Shown one piece after another: positions 1 to 8,714 of a DNA stretch of 64,000 nt; the stretch's first letter is position 1, and every line of letters starts with the position of its first letter. The DNA comes from Sphingosinithalassobacter tenebrarum. Its GTDB lineage: Bacteria; Pseudomonadota; Alphaproteobacteria; Sphingomonadales; Sphingomonadaceae. The notes beneath the pieces are model-generated. The model did no database searches. It was not told the origin of the DNA and saw nothing but the letters and a program-made list of their open reading frames with translations. Location: contig NZ_CP049109.1 of NCBI RefSeq assembly GCF_011057975.1, positions 3,193,001 to 3,257,000 of the forward strand, read 5' to 3'. The position numbers and the translations under genes were made by a program.

Positions 1-927
1 GGCCTCCTGGATCTGCGGGATCAGTTCGTTGGCGGCCTCGACGATGTCGAGCGGATTGCCGTCGGGCGTCGGGGTCAGCGCGAGCAGGATCGCGCGCTTG
101 CCATCGGACCAACCGGAACTGTCGTAATTCTGTCCGCCGATCTCGATCGTCGCGACGTCGCCCAGCCGTACGAGCCCGTCCGCTCCGGTCTTCACCACCA
201 TATCGCGAAACTCATCGAGATTGCGCAGATCGGTGGCGGCGGTGATGTCGGTGACGGTCAGCCCGCCATCGAGCCGGCCGGGCGCGGCCTGGACGTTGTT
301 GGCGCGCAGCGCGGCGGCGACATCCGAAGCGGAAAGCTCGCGCGCGGCGAGCTTGGTCGGATCGAGCCAGACGCGCATCGCCAGCGCGCTGCCGCCGGAG
401 ATATCCGCCGATGCCACGCCGGGGATCGACGTAAGCAGCGGCTGCGCGACGCGCGTCACGAAATCGGTGATCTGCGCGGGCGTATATTCGTCGCCGGTGA
501 AGCCGATATACTGCACCGCCGACGCACCATCGGTAATCTTCGCGATCACCGGATCGAACGCGCCGTCGGGCAGCCGGTATTTGACCTGCTGCACCTTCGC
601 CAGAATTTCGGTCAGCGTGCGATCGGAATCGGCGTTGAGCACGAGCTTCGCCTTCACCTGGCTATGGCCCATCGTGGAGGTGGAGCTGAGATATTCGATG
701 CCGCTCGCCGTTGCGATCGCCTGCGCGATCGGCTGGGTGACGAAGCCCTGCATCACTTCCTGTGTGGCGCCGGGGAAGCTTGTGTCGACAGTGATCGTCG
801 CGCTTTCCAGATTGGGATATTGCCGCACCGGCAGGCCGAACATCGCCGCGACCCCGACGAGCAGGATCAGCATGCTGACGACGATCGACAGGATGGGCCG
901 CCGGATGAAGAGATCGGTGAATTTCAT
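1..927 (-). CDS. RND efflux permease, N-terminal part (cut by window edge)
   Basis: This is the inner-membrane proton-antiport subunit of a tripartite resistance-nodulation-division pump. The gene starts at 927 and runs off the left edge, so only about 309 N-terminal residues are visible. They begin with the family hallmark MKFTDLFIRRP and a first membrane helix. The periplasmic porter region follows, with the typical TSFPGA segment and a QTQ-region equivalent. The adaptor gene lies 14 bp upstream on the same strand, so the two are probably co-transcribed. A SoxR box upstream of the adaptor suggests redox-stress control. Family assignment is secure; the substrate cannot be read from sequence. 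Confidence 0.93.
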   Translation of the reverse strand, partial: MKFTDLFIRRPILSIVVSMLILLVGVAAMFGLPVRQYPNLESATITVDTSFPGATQEVMQGFVTQPIAQAIATASGIEYLSSTSTMGHSQVKAKLVLNADSDRTLTEILAKVQQVKYRLPDGAFDPVIAKITDGASAVQYIGFTGDEYTPAQITDFVTRVAQPLLTSIPGVASADISGGSALAMRVWLDPTKLAARELSASDVAAALRANNVQAAPGRLDGGLTVTDITAATDLRNLDEFRDMVVKTGADGLVRLGDVATIEIGGQNYDSSGWSDGKRAILLALTPTPDGNPLDIVEAANELIPQIQEA

Positions 928-941
928 TGTGAGCGACCTCT

Positions 942-2060
942 TCAGCGCGTGGCAGGCTTGGACGTGTCGGCGATCGTCACCGCCGCGCCGGGCTGAAGCC
1001 GCACCTGTCCCGTGGTGACGACGATGTCGCCGGCGGAAAGACCGCGTTCGACGACGGTGCGTTCGCCGACTTCGCTGCCCACGGTCACCGGCACCAGCGC
1101 CGCCTTTCCTTCGCGCACGACGAACACGCTGTCGCCCGAGGCCGAAGTCTGGATGGCGGTGGTCGGAACCAGGATCGCGCCCTGCCGCACCGGCTGTTCG
1201 ACGCCGACGGTGACGAAGATGCCGGGGCGCAGCACGCGGCCGGGATTGGCCATCACCGCCTGCACCGCGATGTTGCGCGTATCGCCCGCAACGACGGGTT
1301 CGATCGCGCTCACCTTTGCCGTGAATTCGCGATCGGGCAGCGCATCGCTGCGCACCGAAACGTCGCCGCCGACTTCGAGCTTGGAAAGATCCTGCTGCGG
1401 CACACTGAAATTGACATGGACGCGATCGAGGTCGGTGAGCGTGGCGATCGCATCGCCCGCGTTCACATATTGGCCGAGATCGACCTGGCGGATACCGATC
1501 TGCCCCGAAAAGGGTGCGCGCACCGTCTTCTGCGCGAGCCGCGCGTCGATCTGGCGGATCGCGGCACGCGCCTGCGCCAGTTCGGCCTCATGCTGTTGCA
1601 GCAGCGCGCGGGGCTCGGCGCCGGTCGGCTCGAGTTCCTTGGAACGATCATACTGGATCTGCGCGAAATTGAGCCGCGCCACCGCCGCCGAGCGATCGGC
1701 GCGTTCGGGGGCGTCGAACAATTGGACCAGCGGCGCGCCGCGACCGACGCGCTGCCCGGCCGTGAATCGGATCGCGACGATGCGACCGGGAACCTCGGGT
1801 GCGAGCACAACCTGCCGTACCGCCTCGATCGAGCCGGTCGCCCGCAGCGCCTGCGGCAGCGTTTCGGACTTCACACGCATCGCCGTGACTTCGACCGGCG
1901 GCGGCGCATAGGCCGCGGCGGAGCCTGCCATCCGCATCGAGCGCCATGCGAAAATCGCGCCAAACACCAGCACCAGCACAATCGCGGCGATCAACAGGGG
2001 CGCCTTGCGGCGGCGCGGCGTTTCGACCGCGAAATCGTCGGTGTCGTCGGTGATGGACAT
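942..2060 (-). CDS. RND efflux periplasmic adaptor (HlyD/MFP family)
   Basis: This 372-residue membrane fusion protein links an RND permease to an outer-membrane channel. It has a short cytoplasmic N-terminus, one membrane anchor at about residues 20-40, and a lipoyl/biotinyl-like half-domain around residues 80-110. An alpha-hairpin (about 110-165) and the second lipoyl half (RAPFSGQIGIRQVDLGQ) follow, then the beta-barrel and membrane-proximal domains. Length and domain order fit the MexA/AcrA/MdtA family. It is the first gene of a minus-strand operon with the permease and is divergent from soxR across a 137-bp region holding a SoxR box. No outer-membrane factor gene is visible within the window. 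Confidence 0.93.
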   Translation of the reverse strand: MSITDDTDDFAVETPRRRKAPLLIAAIVLVLVFGAIFAWRSMRMAGSAAAYAPPPVEVTAMRVKSETLPQALRATGSIEAVRQVVLAPEVPGRIVAIRFTAGQRVGRGAPLVQLFDAPERADRSAAVARLNFAQIQYDRSKELEPTGAEPRALLQQHEAELAQARAAIRQIDARLAQKTVRAPFSGQIGIRQVDLGQYVNAGDAIATLTDLDRVHVNFSVPQQDLSKLEVGGDVSVRSDALPDREFTAKVSAIEPVVAGDTRNIAVQAVMANPGRVLRPGIFVTVGVEQPVRQGAILVPTTAIQTSASGDSVFVVREGKAALVPVTVGSEVGERTVVERGLSAGDIVVTTGQVRLQPGAAVTIADTSKPATR

Positions 2061-2136
2061 GTCGGCTCCGTGTTCGGGTGGCCGACGAATTGCCCCCGTC
2101 GGCAGCCTGTTTCCCGCAGGCCGACGCTTCTATAGA

Positions 2137-2156
2137 ACCTCAACATTGGTTGAGGT
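2137..2156. promoter_or_regulatory. SoxR-box operator
   Basis: A 20-bp inverted repeat with 8-bp perfect arms (ACCTCAAC and GTTGAGGT) and a 4-bp centre. The half-sites CCTCAA and TTGAGG with 18-bp outer spacing match the known SoxR binding site of enterobacteria and pseudomonads. It lies between the divergent efflux adaptor gene and soxR, so it could control either or both. Confidence 0.88.
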
Positions 2157-2197
2157 CAAACAGAAAATTCGCTAGCGGTGGTCCACAAGGAGAAATC

Positions 2198-2683
2198 ATG
2201 TCGACAGGCAAACACGCCCGCGATCCGCTGACCGTCGGCAAGGTCGCGGAGCGCAGCGGCGTCTCGGTTTCGACGCTGCACTTCTATGAAGCCAAGGGAC
2301 TGATCGAAAGCTGGCGGACGAGCGGCAACCAGCGCCGCTATCCCCGCTCGGTGCTGCGCCGGGTCGCGGTGATCCGCGTCGCCCAACGCGCCGGCATTCC
2401 GCTGGCGGTGGTAAAGAACTTCCTCGACAGCATCCCCGCCGACCGCGCGGTGAAAAAGCGCGACTGGCATCGTCTGACCCAGGCGTGGCAGGCGATCATC
2501 GACGAACGGATCACCAGCCTGATGCAGCTGCGCAACGACCTGGAAAGCTGTATCGGCTGCGGCTGCCTTTCACTGGCCGATTGCCCGCTGCGCAATCCCG
2601 ACGACAGGCTAGCCAGCGACGGCCCGGGACCGCGATTGCTGGAGGAGAAAGCGGACCGTACCGCAGGCTCCGAGACATCATGA
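2198..2683 (+). CDS. soxR: Redox-sensitive MerR-family activator SoxR
   Basis: This 161-residue protein has an N-terminal MerR winged helix (about residues 10-80), a dimerisation helix, and the SoxR-specific [2Fe-2S] cysteine cluster at C118, C121, C123 and C129, followed by the usual CPLRNPDD segment. SoxR senses redox-cycling compounds through this cluster and remodels promoters with long spacers. The start at 2198 is chosen for its AAGGAGA ribosome-binding site and because upstream codons would read through the SoxR box. It is divergent from an RND pump, resembling the pseudomonad arrangement in which SoxR controls efflux rather than soxS. Confidence 0.96.
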   Translation: MSTGKHARDPLTVGKVAERSGVSVSTLHFYEAKGLIESWRTSGNQRRYPRSVLRRVAVIRVAQRAGIPLAVVKNFLDSIPADRAVKKRDWHRLTQAWQAIIDERITSLMQLRNDLESCIGCGCLSLADCPLRNPDDRLASDGPGPRLLEEKADRTAGSETS

Positions 2684-3064
2684 GGACCCACCGGTATCTC
2701 TGGCGCGCGCGATATACCCTCCGGCATTGACCGCTGGTCCATGCTCTTGCCCATCGCACTTGCCAAAAGCCGAACCGTTGCGTGGAGCTGTTCCAAGCGG
2801 CCGGCTTCAACACAGGGGGCTTGATTTGGCTATGCGCGAATCACGCGTCGCATCATCTGGATTGCTCCGCCGAACAATCGCCCGGAATCCGGCAGTATCA
2901 AAGATCTGATAAGGTCGGTTGACTTACGAAATACTATGGAAATCACCGAATTAGACCAAGAAATCCAAAACGAACCGATCTCCGCAAGAGAAAACAATTG
3001 ACGCCCCGCGACTGATCGCCCCAAAGTGAATTGGGGCCAGATTTTCATGATCGGGGGGGATGAG
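2684..3064. other. Intergenic region upstream of the GTPase/SEDS/PBP operon
   Basis: About 380 bp without a convincing gene. The right part (about 2890-3000) is clearly more AT-rich than the surroundings and probably carries the promoter of the operon that follows. I could not place a well-spaced -35/-10 pair: the TTGACT at 2919-2924 and TACTAT at 2932-2937 are too close together to form one promoter. Confidence 0.5.
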
Positions 3065-3799
3065 ATGGCCGAGGTCGACGCCGCGAACGTTCGCGAGGAG
3101 TTGAAGGAAGAGCTCTACAAGCTTCTCATCAGCTCGATCGAAACCCGGATTCCTGGTCAGGTTGAAAATCTTCTGGTCGATCGCATCGTCGAGCAGCTTC
3201 AGCCCCGGCTTCAGCAGAAGGCCCAGATTTCGCTGGACGATGCAACGCGCGACCGGCTCGCTGAAGCAATCGCCATGAAATTGGGGCCGGACGAACAGAA
3301 CGGCAGCGGCGGTGGCGGCGCGATGCCGCTTCTCGGCCAAGCCGGGTTCCTTGTCGCCAGCCTCCTTGCGGCGTTCGGCATCGTGGCTCTGATTGCTGCG
3401 GCATTTGTCCTCCTGCGGCCTGCCGAAACGCGGAGCGTGGCGACCGAGGATATCCCCCCGGTCGTGACGGAGCCGGCCGCCAATGACACCGGGAATCCTG
3501 CGTGGCGACAATTCGTCAGCCGACTGGCGTTGGAGCGAAGCGAGTTTTTCAAGAATCATAGCGCACTGATTTGCGGTGCCGACACGCTGTTGCTCGACTG
3601 CAGACCCTATTCCGCCTCGATAGAGGCCTGGAAGCAGCTTTCGGGCGATAGCGAGGTGGCTCAGCTCAAGCAGGTCGCGGTTGCGCTCGCCGACCAGACC
3701 GGTTGCGCGACGTCCTTCGACGACGCGACAGCGTATCAGCGCAACTTCTATATCGAGGGTATCGATCGATGCCTTGCCGATGCGGGAACCGGGCAATAG
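3065..3799 (+). CDS. Single-span membrane protein, first gene of the GTPase/SEDS/PBP operon
   Basis: I do not recognise this 244-residue protein. Residues 1-75 are hydrophilic and helical, with an acidic-basic pattern suggesting a cytoplasmic coiled or helical region. A Gly-rich linker (about 79-86) precedes one membrane helix (about 95-118). The remaining 125 residues carry several cysteines and are probably periplasmic. The start at 3065 is chosen over upstream GTG 3026 and ATG 3047 because a run of G residues at 3053-3059 gives a well-spaced ribosome-binding site. Its TAG stop abuts the ATG of the next gene at 3800, so translation is probably coupled. Its role is unknown; topology suits a scaffold joining cytoplasmic and periplasmic partners. 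Confidence 0.75.
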   Translation: MAEVDAANVREELKEELYKLLISSIETRIPGQVENLLVDRIVEQLQPRLQQKAQISLDDATRDRLAEAIAMKLGPDEQNGSGGGGAMPLLGQAGFLVASLLAAFGIVALIAAAFVLLRPAETRSVATEDIPPVVTEPAANDTGNPAWRQFVSRLALERSEFFKNHSALICGADTLLLDCRPYSASIEAWKQLSGDSEVAQLKQVAVALADQTGCATSFDDATAYQRNFYIEGIDRCLADAGTGQ

Positions 3800-5362
3800 A
3801 TGCCGCTTTCGCTGCCTATGGCTGTTTTCGGCCCGCTGGCGAACGGGGCGGATGTCCGCCTGCTCGCGCGTCCAGAAGGGAACCAGCTGAGTTCGGCCGC
3901 GCAGGCGGAGTTCAGCCGCTTTTATTATGCCGGGTGGCAGGGATCAGCGGTTCGCGAGAAGCCTTACTGGGCCTTTTTTCGCCTTGATAGTGACTATTGG
4001 GGGCTGGCGAAGTCCGAGGTTATCGCCAAGCGGTCGATGGGAGTCATTTTTGTCAGCTGGCTGCTGTTGCTCACCGAAGCGCAACTGAACGAGATCGGCT
4101 GGCAAACCTACTGCCTGTGGAACGAAGCGCTTCCCGCACCGCTAAGGCTTCTCGAGCCGGGAACGCGCCTGGCTCCGGCAGTCGTGCGACCGCACCCTGA
4201 ATACGCGGTCGGCTCCGACGTTTTCGCGCCAGCCGAAAATCTCGCCTTTTCGATTTCCGCCGGTTGGGACCAGCATCGCCCTGTCTTTCTGCCGTCCGTT
4301 CCATCGCTCGGCGGAACGCCGGAATCGACCCTCGCCATTGTCCAGAAAAGGCTGGGCACGATGATTGCCGGACATAGCTATGCGACGTGGCCGGGCATTG
4401 AGGATCATGACTTTCAGACGCTCGACGGTCCGTTCGACCTGCTCGTAGGAGAGCGGCCGGCTGCCAAGAGGGAGCGGCTGACGGCAAACACGGAAACACC
4501 ACCAACCACGGTCTGGCTCGATCGGCGACAACGCGAGTGCGGAATCGAAGGCGTGCCGAAAGAACTGAATGAGAGCGACCTCAAACAGATCGCGGAGGCG
4601 CGGTTCGAAGAGCATCGCAAACAGCTCGTCGAAAGGCGGAACTTCGGCGTATTCGGTGAGATCGCACGCTCCAGTCACGTCAATTCGTTCGCGGCGCCGA
4701 CCCTGCTGTTCCTGGTAGTCGACGCACTGCCTCCCGCAGACAAGGTTACGGCGATCGATACGTTCGTCGCCGACGCGCTGAAGGATGTTCGCGAGGCCGG
4801 GCAGTTCGAGAACGGCAGCGACAAGATCGCGATCGAATCGATGACTCGCGACCTGATATTCCGGCTTGCGCCCCATACCATTGCCAAATTGCATCGCTCA
4901 CTGTTCGGTACGGTCGACGCCCCAACGCTGACATCAGACATCGACAGGGCGCTCGATCGACAACTGGCCCGATGTTCCGATTGGAGCTGGGCGGCGCCCG
5001 CTACGCTGCGCGAAATGGCCGGTTTGCTGGAGCCTTCCGATGTCGCCGACCGGCTAAGGAACAAGCTGCTGGCAACGCTTGGCGCCATGAATGCAGCCGA
5101 AGCGAACGACGACATCGCGGCCTATCTCGACACGTGCCCCGACTTCGGGAGCGCGTGGAGCCGCTATCACAGCATGTCGAGCAGCCTGCCAGAGCGGCAT
5201 CGGACAAGCTTTGAGAAGCATACCGCCCCAATACTGGAAGCGCGGGCGCTCGACTGCATCCGCAATCCCCGCAATGTGACCGAGGCGATGGAGGCGATTG
5301 TGCGAACCCTGTTCATGCTTGCCGATGGCGGTTTGAGCGGTTCGGAAGGAGCGATCCGATGA
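3800..5362 (+). CDS. Cytoplasmic protein sharing a domain with the adjacent GTPase
   Basis: This 520-residue soluble protein has no signal peptide or clear membrane helix and I cannot name it. Residues 281-334 (NFGVFGEIAR through REAG) resemble residues 19-84 of the next protein (DFSVFGELAR through REAG), so the two share a helical domain. The N-terminal 130 residues, with a Trp-rich stretch and VSWLLLLT around residue 90, are only vaguely reminiscent of the N-terminal domains of GTPase-associated proteins (GAP1) from bacterial conflict systems; I could not confirm this. It overlaps the GTPase gene by 4 bp (ATGA), which argues for a direct functional partner, perhaps a regulator or effector adaptor of the GTPase. 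Confidence 0.75.
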   Translation: MPLSLPMAVFGPLANGADVRLLARPEGNQLSSAAQAEFSRFYYAGWQGSAVREKPYWAFFRLDSDYWGLAKSEVIAKRSMGVIFVSWLLLLTEAQLNEIGWQTYCLWNEALPAPLRLLEPGTRLAPAVVRPHPEYAVGSDVFAPAENLAFSISAGWDQHRPVFLPSVPSLGGTPESTLAIVQKRLGTMIAGHSYATWPGIEDHDFQTLDGPFDLLVGERPAAKRERLTANTETPPTTVWLDRRQRECGIEGVPKELNESDLKQIAEARFEEHRKQLVERRNFGVFGEIARSSHVNSFAAPTLLFLVVDALPPADKVTAIDTFVADALKDVREAGQFENGSDKIAIESMTRDLIFRLAPHTIAKLHRSLFGTVDAPTLTSDIDRALDRQLARCSDWSWAAPATLREMAGLLEPSDVADRLRNKLLATLGAMNAAEANDDIAAYLDTCPDFGSAWSRYHSMSSSLPERHRTSFEKHTAPILEARALDCIRNPRNVTEAMEAIVRTLFMLADGGLSGSEGAIR

Positions 5363-7074
5363 GCGTGCAGCAACTCTTCGCAACCTATTCCCCGCGCCTC
5401 TTCGGCACGCGCGATTTTTCGGTCTTCGGTGAACTGGCCCGGGAGATGATCGCAACCGGCGACGATGCCGCGGCCGGCGCCGAGGATGTCGAAGGCCTGT
5501 TGCGCATGACAGTCCGCGCCCTGGCGGCAGATCCATCGGGCTTGCAAACGGCCGCCGACGCGATCGATGCCTATGTCGCCGATGTTCTGCCAATTCGCCG
5601 CGAAGCCGGGCTGGACGGAGGCGAAATTGCGAAGCTGGCCGCAGAAGCAGGCGTACGCAACAAGCTCAAGCCACAGACCAATCTCGCGCTGAGGCAAGCC
5701 GGAGTGCCGCCGGCCCCTGTTGCACCTGAAGCGCAGCCGGAAGCGGGGAACGGGGCAAACGAAGAGGAGAACCCACCCGAAAAGGCGGCCCAGGAAGCGC
5801 AACCGGACACAGAAGAACCGACTGAAGCCGCCGAAACAGAAACGGCATTTGATGAACCCGAGAACGACGAGGGCGCCAGACCCGCGCGACGACCGACCAA
5901 CGACGCGGCGTTCGGCAACCAGCCGATAAATTACGACATCGTCTGCGACATCCTGGTCAAGCGGTACAAGCCGGGCCGCATTCGGGCGGTGATCCTGGGC
6001 CTGGCGACGGCCGGCAAGACCTTCTTTGTCCAACGTCTCGCGCGTAATCTGCCCGACTATGCGCTGCTCAATTATTCCGGTGCGGTACAGTTGGGTGGAA
6101 CGAAGACAGACCGTACGCAGGGACTCATCTATTACGAGCTGCGCGCCATCGAGAAGGGCGTCCCGTCGATCGACCTGTTCGACGTTCCGGGGGAAACGTT
6201 TCGCGAACTGTCCGGTGGCGACGCATCCGAAGAAACGCAGGCGGCTTCACCGCATCTGCAAAGTCTCTATGCGGTCATGGCCGCTGCCGATCTGGTCATC
6301 TTCATCGAACCGGCTTTCGAAGTGCTCGAGCCTGACCAGTATCTTAGCGACGGCGACGACTATGAGCCGTATCGGCGTAAGGATTTTGAAGAAGAAATCC
6401 GCAGCCAGGAACCCGATACGAGTCTGCTCGAGCTTGACCAGGCAGTAGAGGCCAGACTGAGGGCCTTCCGGCAAAACCATCTGAACCTTATCGAACATTT
6501 TCCCAACAATTTCGAGGTCGTCCGCGCCCGCACCGCCCATTTGCGAAACACTGCCCGCCCGGCGCTTCGCAGCGGTGATCTTGATCTCTTCAAGGCGGAA
6601 ATCGCGAATTTTCTCAAACTGGATTTCGCCAGTCTCGACACGCAGCACCGTCCATTGCCCATCCCCGGGATCTACCTGCTGTCCAAGGCGGACGAATATG
6701 AGCGCAGGGTGACGGCGTCGAAGGGACTGTTCGACCGCGACCCTGCGCAAACCTTGGCGGAGTTCGTGCCGGCGCGGTACAAGGCTTATTCTCGCGGGTT
6801 TCGACTGTTCGGCGCGGACTTCATCACCTCGGAACGGAGAATCAGTGAAGACGATCCGGTGCGCGAGTTTGCCGGTGGAAAAGGCGCCGCCGGCTTTTCG
6901 GAATTGCTCCAGCACTGGGTGCACCCCGCCGTCAGGCTGACGCGCCCGGTGCGCTGGTGGGAACCGTGGCGGCTGGGGCAAAGCTGGGCCCAGTCGCCGA
7001 CCAGGGCATTGGCCTGGCGCAAACGGCTCGACCGGGAATTTCGCGACGTCTGGAAGCGAAGGACTGGGGCATGA
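5359..7074 (+). CDS. TRAFAC-like GTPase with N-terminal shared domain
   Basis: This is a predicted GTP-binding protein of 571 residues. Residues 19-84 match a domain of the preceding protein. Residues about 115-180 form a Pro/Glu/Ala-rich linker, probably disordered. The nucleotide-binding domain shows a P-loop (G214, G219-K220-T221), a G3-like motif DVPGE at 275-279 and a G4-like SKAD at 442-445, where SK replaces the usual NK. The G3 motif has Pro before Gly, common in small GTPase relatives of conflict and signalling systems. No membrane helix is seen. ATGA overlaps on both sides put it at the centre of a tightly coupled operon. GTP rather than ATP specificity rests on the G4 aspartate D445. 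Confidence 0.82.
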   Translation: MSVQQLFATYSPRLFGTRDFSVFGELAREMIATGDDAAAGAEDVEGLLRMTVRALAADPSGLQTAADAIDAYVADVLPIRREAGLDGGEIAKLAAEAGVRNKLKPQTNLALRQAGVPPAPVAPEAQPEAGNGANEEENPPEKAAQEAQPDTEEPTEAAETETAFDEPENDEGARPARRPTNDAAFGNQPINYDIVCDILVKRYKPGRIRAVILGLATAGKTFFVQRLARNLPDYALLNYSGAVQLGGTKTDRTQGLIYYELRAIEKGVPSIDLFDVPGETFRELSGGDASEETQAASPHLQSLYAVMAAADLVIFIEPAFEVLEPDQYLSDGDDYEPYRRKDFEEEIRSQEPDTSLLELDQAVEARLRAFRQNHLNLIEHFPNNFEVVRARTAHLRNTARPALRSGDLDLFKAEIANFLKLDFASLDTQHRPLPIPGIYLLSKADEYERRVTASKGLFDRDPAQTLAEFVPARYKAYSRGFRLFGADFITSERRISEDDPVREFAGGKGAAGFSELLQHWVHPAVRLTRPVRWWEPWRLGQSWAQSPTRALAWRKRLDREFRDVWKRRTGA

Positions 7075-8714
7075 CCGGAGCCAAAAAATCTCCGCTTCCG
7101 CAGCCGCGAGACAAGCCGGCGAGAGCGCACGCCATTCTGTTGCGGATGGGCGAATGGCGGCTCCGTCATCCGCGGCGGATGCTCGCGGCAATGACATTGA
7201 TCCTTTTATTGCCTGCGCTGCTCTACCTGGGATTGGCCTGGATCATGACCGCCCCGGGAGAAGCGGGCGGACTTCCCACATCCAGTATCACGCTGATTGC
7301 ACCGGACGACCCTTCGCGGCGGGATCTGCAGCGCGACGTCAACCAGGCAACGCCCGCGGAGCGGGAGCGTATCGCCACACTGAGCTTCGTGCTCCATCCA
7401 TTTCCCTATATGATGCCGCTCCAAAGCGGAATGATTCCGTCGGGCGAGAATTTACAAGGTTCGGATACCGGCGCGCGAACCAAAAGCTATGTCGGAATCG
7501 GACGGCTATTCCAACGATCGGGGTGCGCGGACGACGCGAAACAGATTACCGCCGGGCGCGTCACCGATGCTGCAGCACTGAAGCGAGCCGAAGAAATGCT
7601 GATCCCCCTTCAGGCAGGATCGGACGGCGTCAATCTCGCTCGATATTTCTATTATTCCGGGCTCTTGCAGCTCTGTAACAATGACATGCGGCAGGCCTAT
7701 AACGCCTTCAAAACAGCGCGTGCGACGCTGGAAAAGGTTGATTCCAGCCCGGATCCGAACAGCACGGTCGGCCAATACCGCTATGTCAGCGCTGCGGGGG
7801 AAAGGCTTGCCGCCGCCCAAATAGACGCCACGTTGCCCACCCTGCCCGATGTTCCCGGTGTATTCGGCTCAAGGCTTTGCCCCGAAAGTCAATTCAGCGA
7901 CGGTTGTGCATTGTTTCACTGGCCCAAGCGGCGAACGGCCCTTGTTGAGCTGCATACATTTTTGCTGGATCCACACGCCTCCGCGACATCCTATCGCGAC
8001 GCACTGGCCGACGCCGGCAATGGGTATGGGACTCTCAGCGCGCGCAACTTTGCGAATACGGTTGTCGCGCACGCAAAGGCCGGCGATTACGAAAATGTCG
8101 CCTCCCTGCTGAACCAGACAAGCTCTATCGCCTCGGACCGCGATTGCGATGCGCTCGGCCGCATTGCCAATATCGGCTGGATAACCGGCAAGCTCGACCA
8201 AAGCAGCGACAATTTTACCTGTTCGCGTGGTGGTTTGCCGACGAACGACGGCACGCTGGGGACCGATTTCAAGCGGATCGAGGTATGGGAACAAGTCCAT
8301 CGCTACCGAGCCGCATTGCGTGTCGGCAACTTTCAGGAACTGATCGCCTGGATGCATGCCATCGACAAGCAATCCCCGGACGAGCGTGCATTTCTGGAAC
8401 GAGTCCGCACCGAATTGCTTGCGCGGCTGAGCAAGCGACTTCTGGCACAGGCCGAGCAACTGCGAAAGAAAGGGAGTGGGGAAAAAACCCGAACCGATCT
8501 GCTCAAGCTGTTGCGCCTCGAAGCATTTCCCTTCGCCACGCGCATGTCCGCGGCAATTGCACTTTCGTGGGGCCCCGTTGAATATACCTACTGGGTTCCG
8601 GCGGTTCTCACACTGCTGCTGCTGATCTTGCTCCGGCTGTTTTGGGACTTTTTGGCCGGCTACCGATTGATGTTCACGCAGCGTCACTATCAGGAACGGC
8701 AGAGCCATTCATGA
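7071..8714 (+). CDS. Bitopic membrane protein with large periplasmic domain
   Basis: This 547-residue protein has a basic cytoplasmic N-terminus, a membrane helix at about residues 38-60, a hydrophilic domain of about 440 residues, a second helix at about 506-527 and a short basic tail. The positive-inside rule places both ends in the cytoplasm and the large domain in the periplasm. That domain is helix-rich; residues about 150-250 look like TPR-type helical repeats, and several cysteines could form disulfides. I do not recognise the family. The start at 7071 overlaps the GTPase stop (ATGA), and the stop overlaps the next start the same way. Confidence 0.75.
   Translation: MTGAKKSPLPQPRDKPARAHAILLRMGEWRLRHPRRMLAAMTLILLLPALLYLGLAWIMTAPGEAGGLPTSSITLIAPDDPSRRDLQRDVNQATPAERERIATLSFVLHPFPYMMPLQSGMIPSGENLQGSDTGARTKSYVGIGRLFQRSGCADDAKQITAGRVTDAAALKRAEEMLIPLQAGSDGVNLARYFYYSGLLQLCNNDMRQAYNAFKTARATLEKVDSSPDPNSTVGQYRYVSAAGERLAAAQIDATLPTLPDVPGVFGSRLCPESQFSDGCALFHWPKRRTALVELHTFLLDPHASATSYRDALADAGNGYGTLSARNFANTVVAHAKAGDYENVASLLNQTSSIASDRDCDALGRIANIGWITGKLDQSSDNFTCSRGGLPTNDGTLGTDFKRIEVWEQVHRYRAALRVGNFQELIAWMHAIDKQSPDERAFLERVRTELLARLSKRLLAQAEQLRKKGSGEKTRTDLLKLLRLEAFPFATRMSAAIALSWGPVEYTYWVPAVLTLLLLILLRLFWDFLAGYRLMFTQRHYQERQSHS

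Noticed and set aside
2919..2937. TTGACT plus TACTAT as promoter of the operon
   Set aside because: The hexamers are only 7 bp apart, far too close for a sigma-70 promoter.
3800..4200. Firm assignment of the second operon protein to the GAP1 family
   Set aside because: Only a vague resemblance in the N-terminal region; no diagnostic motif could be confirmed by eye.
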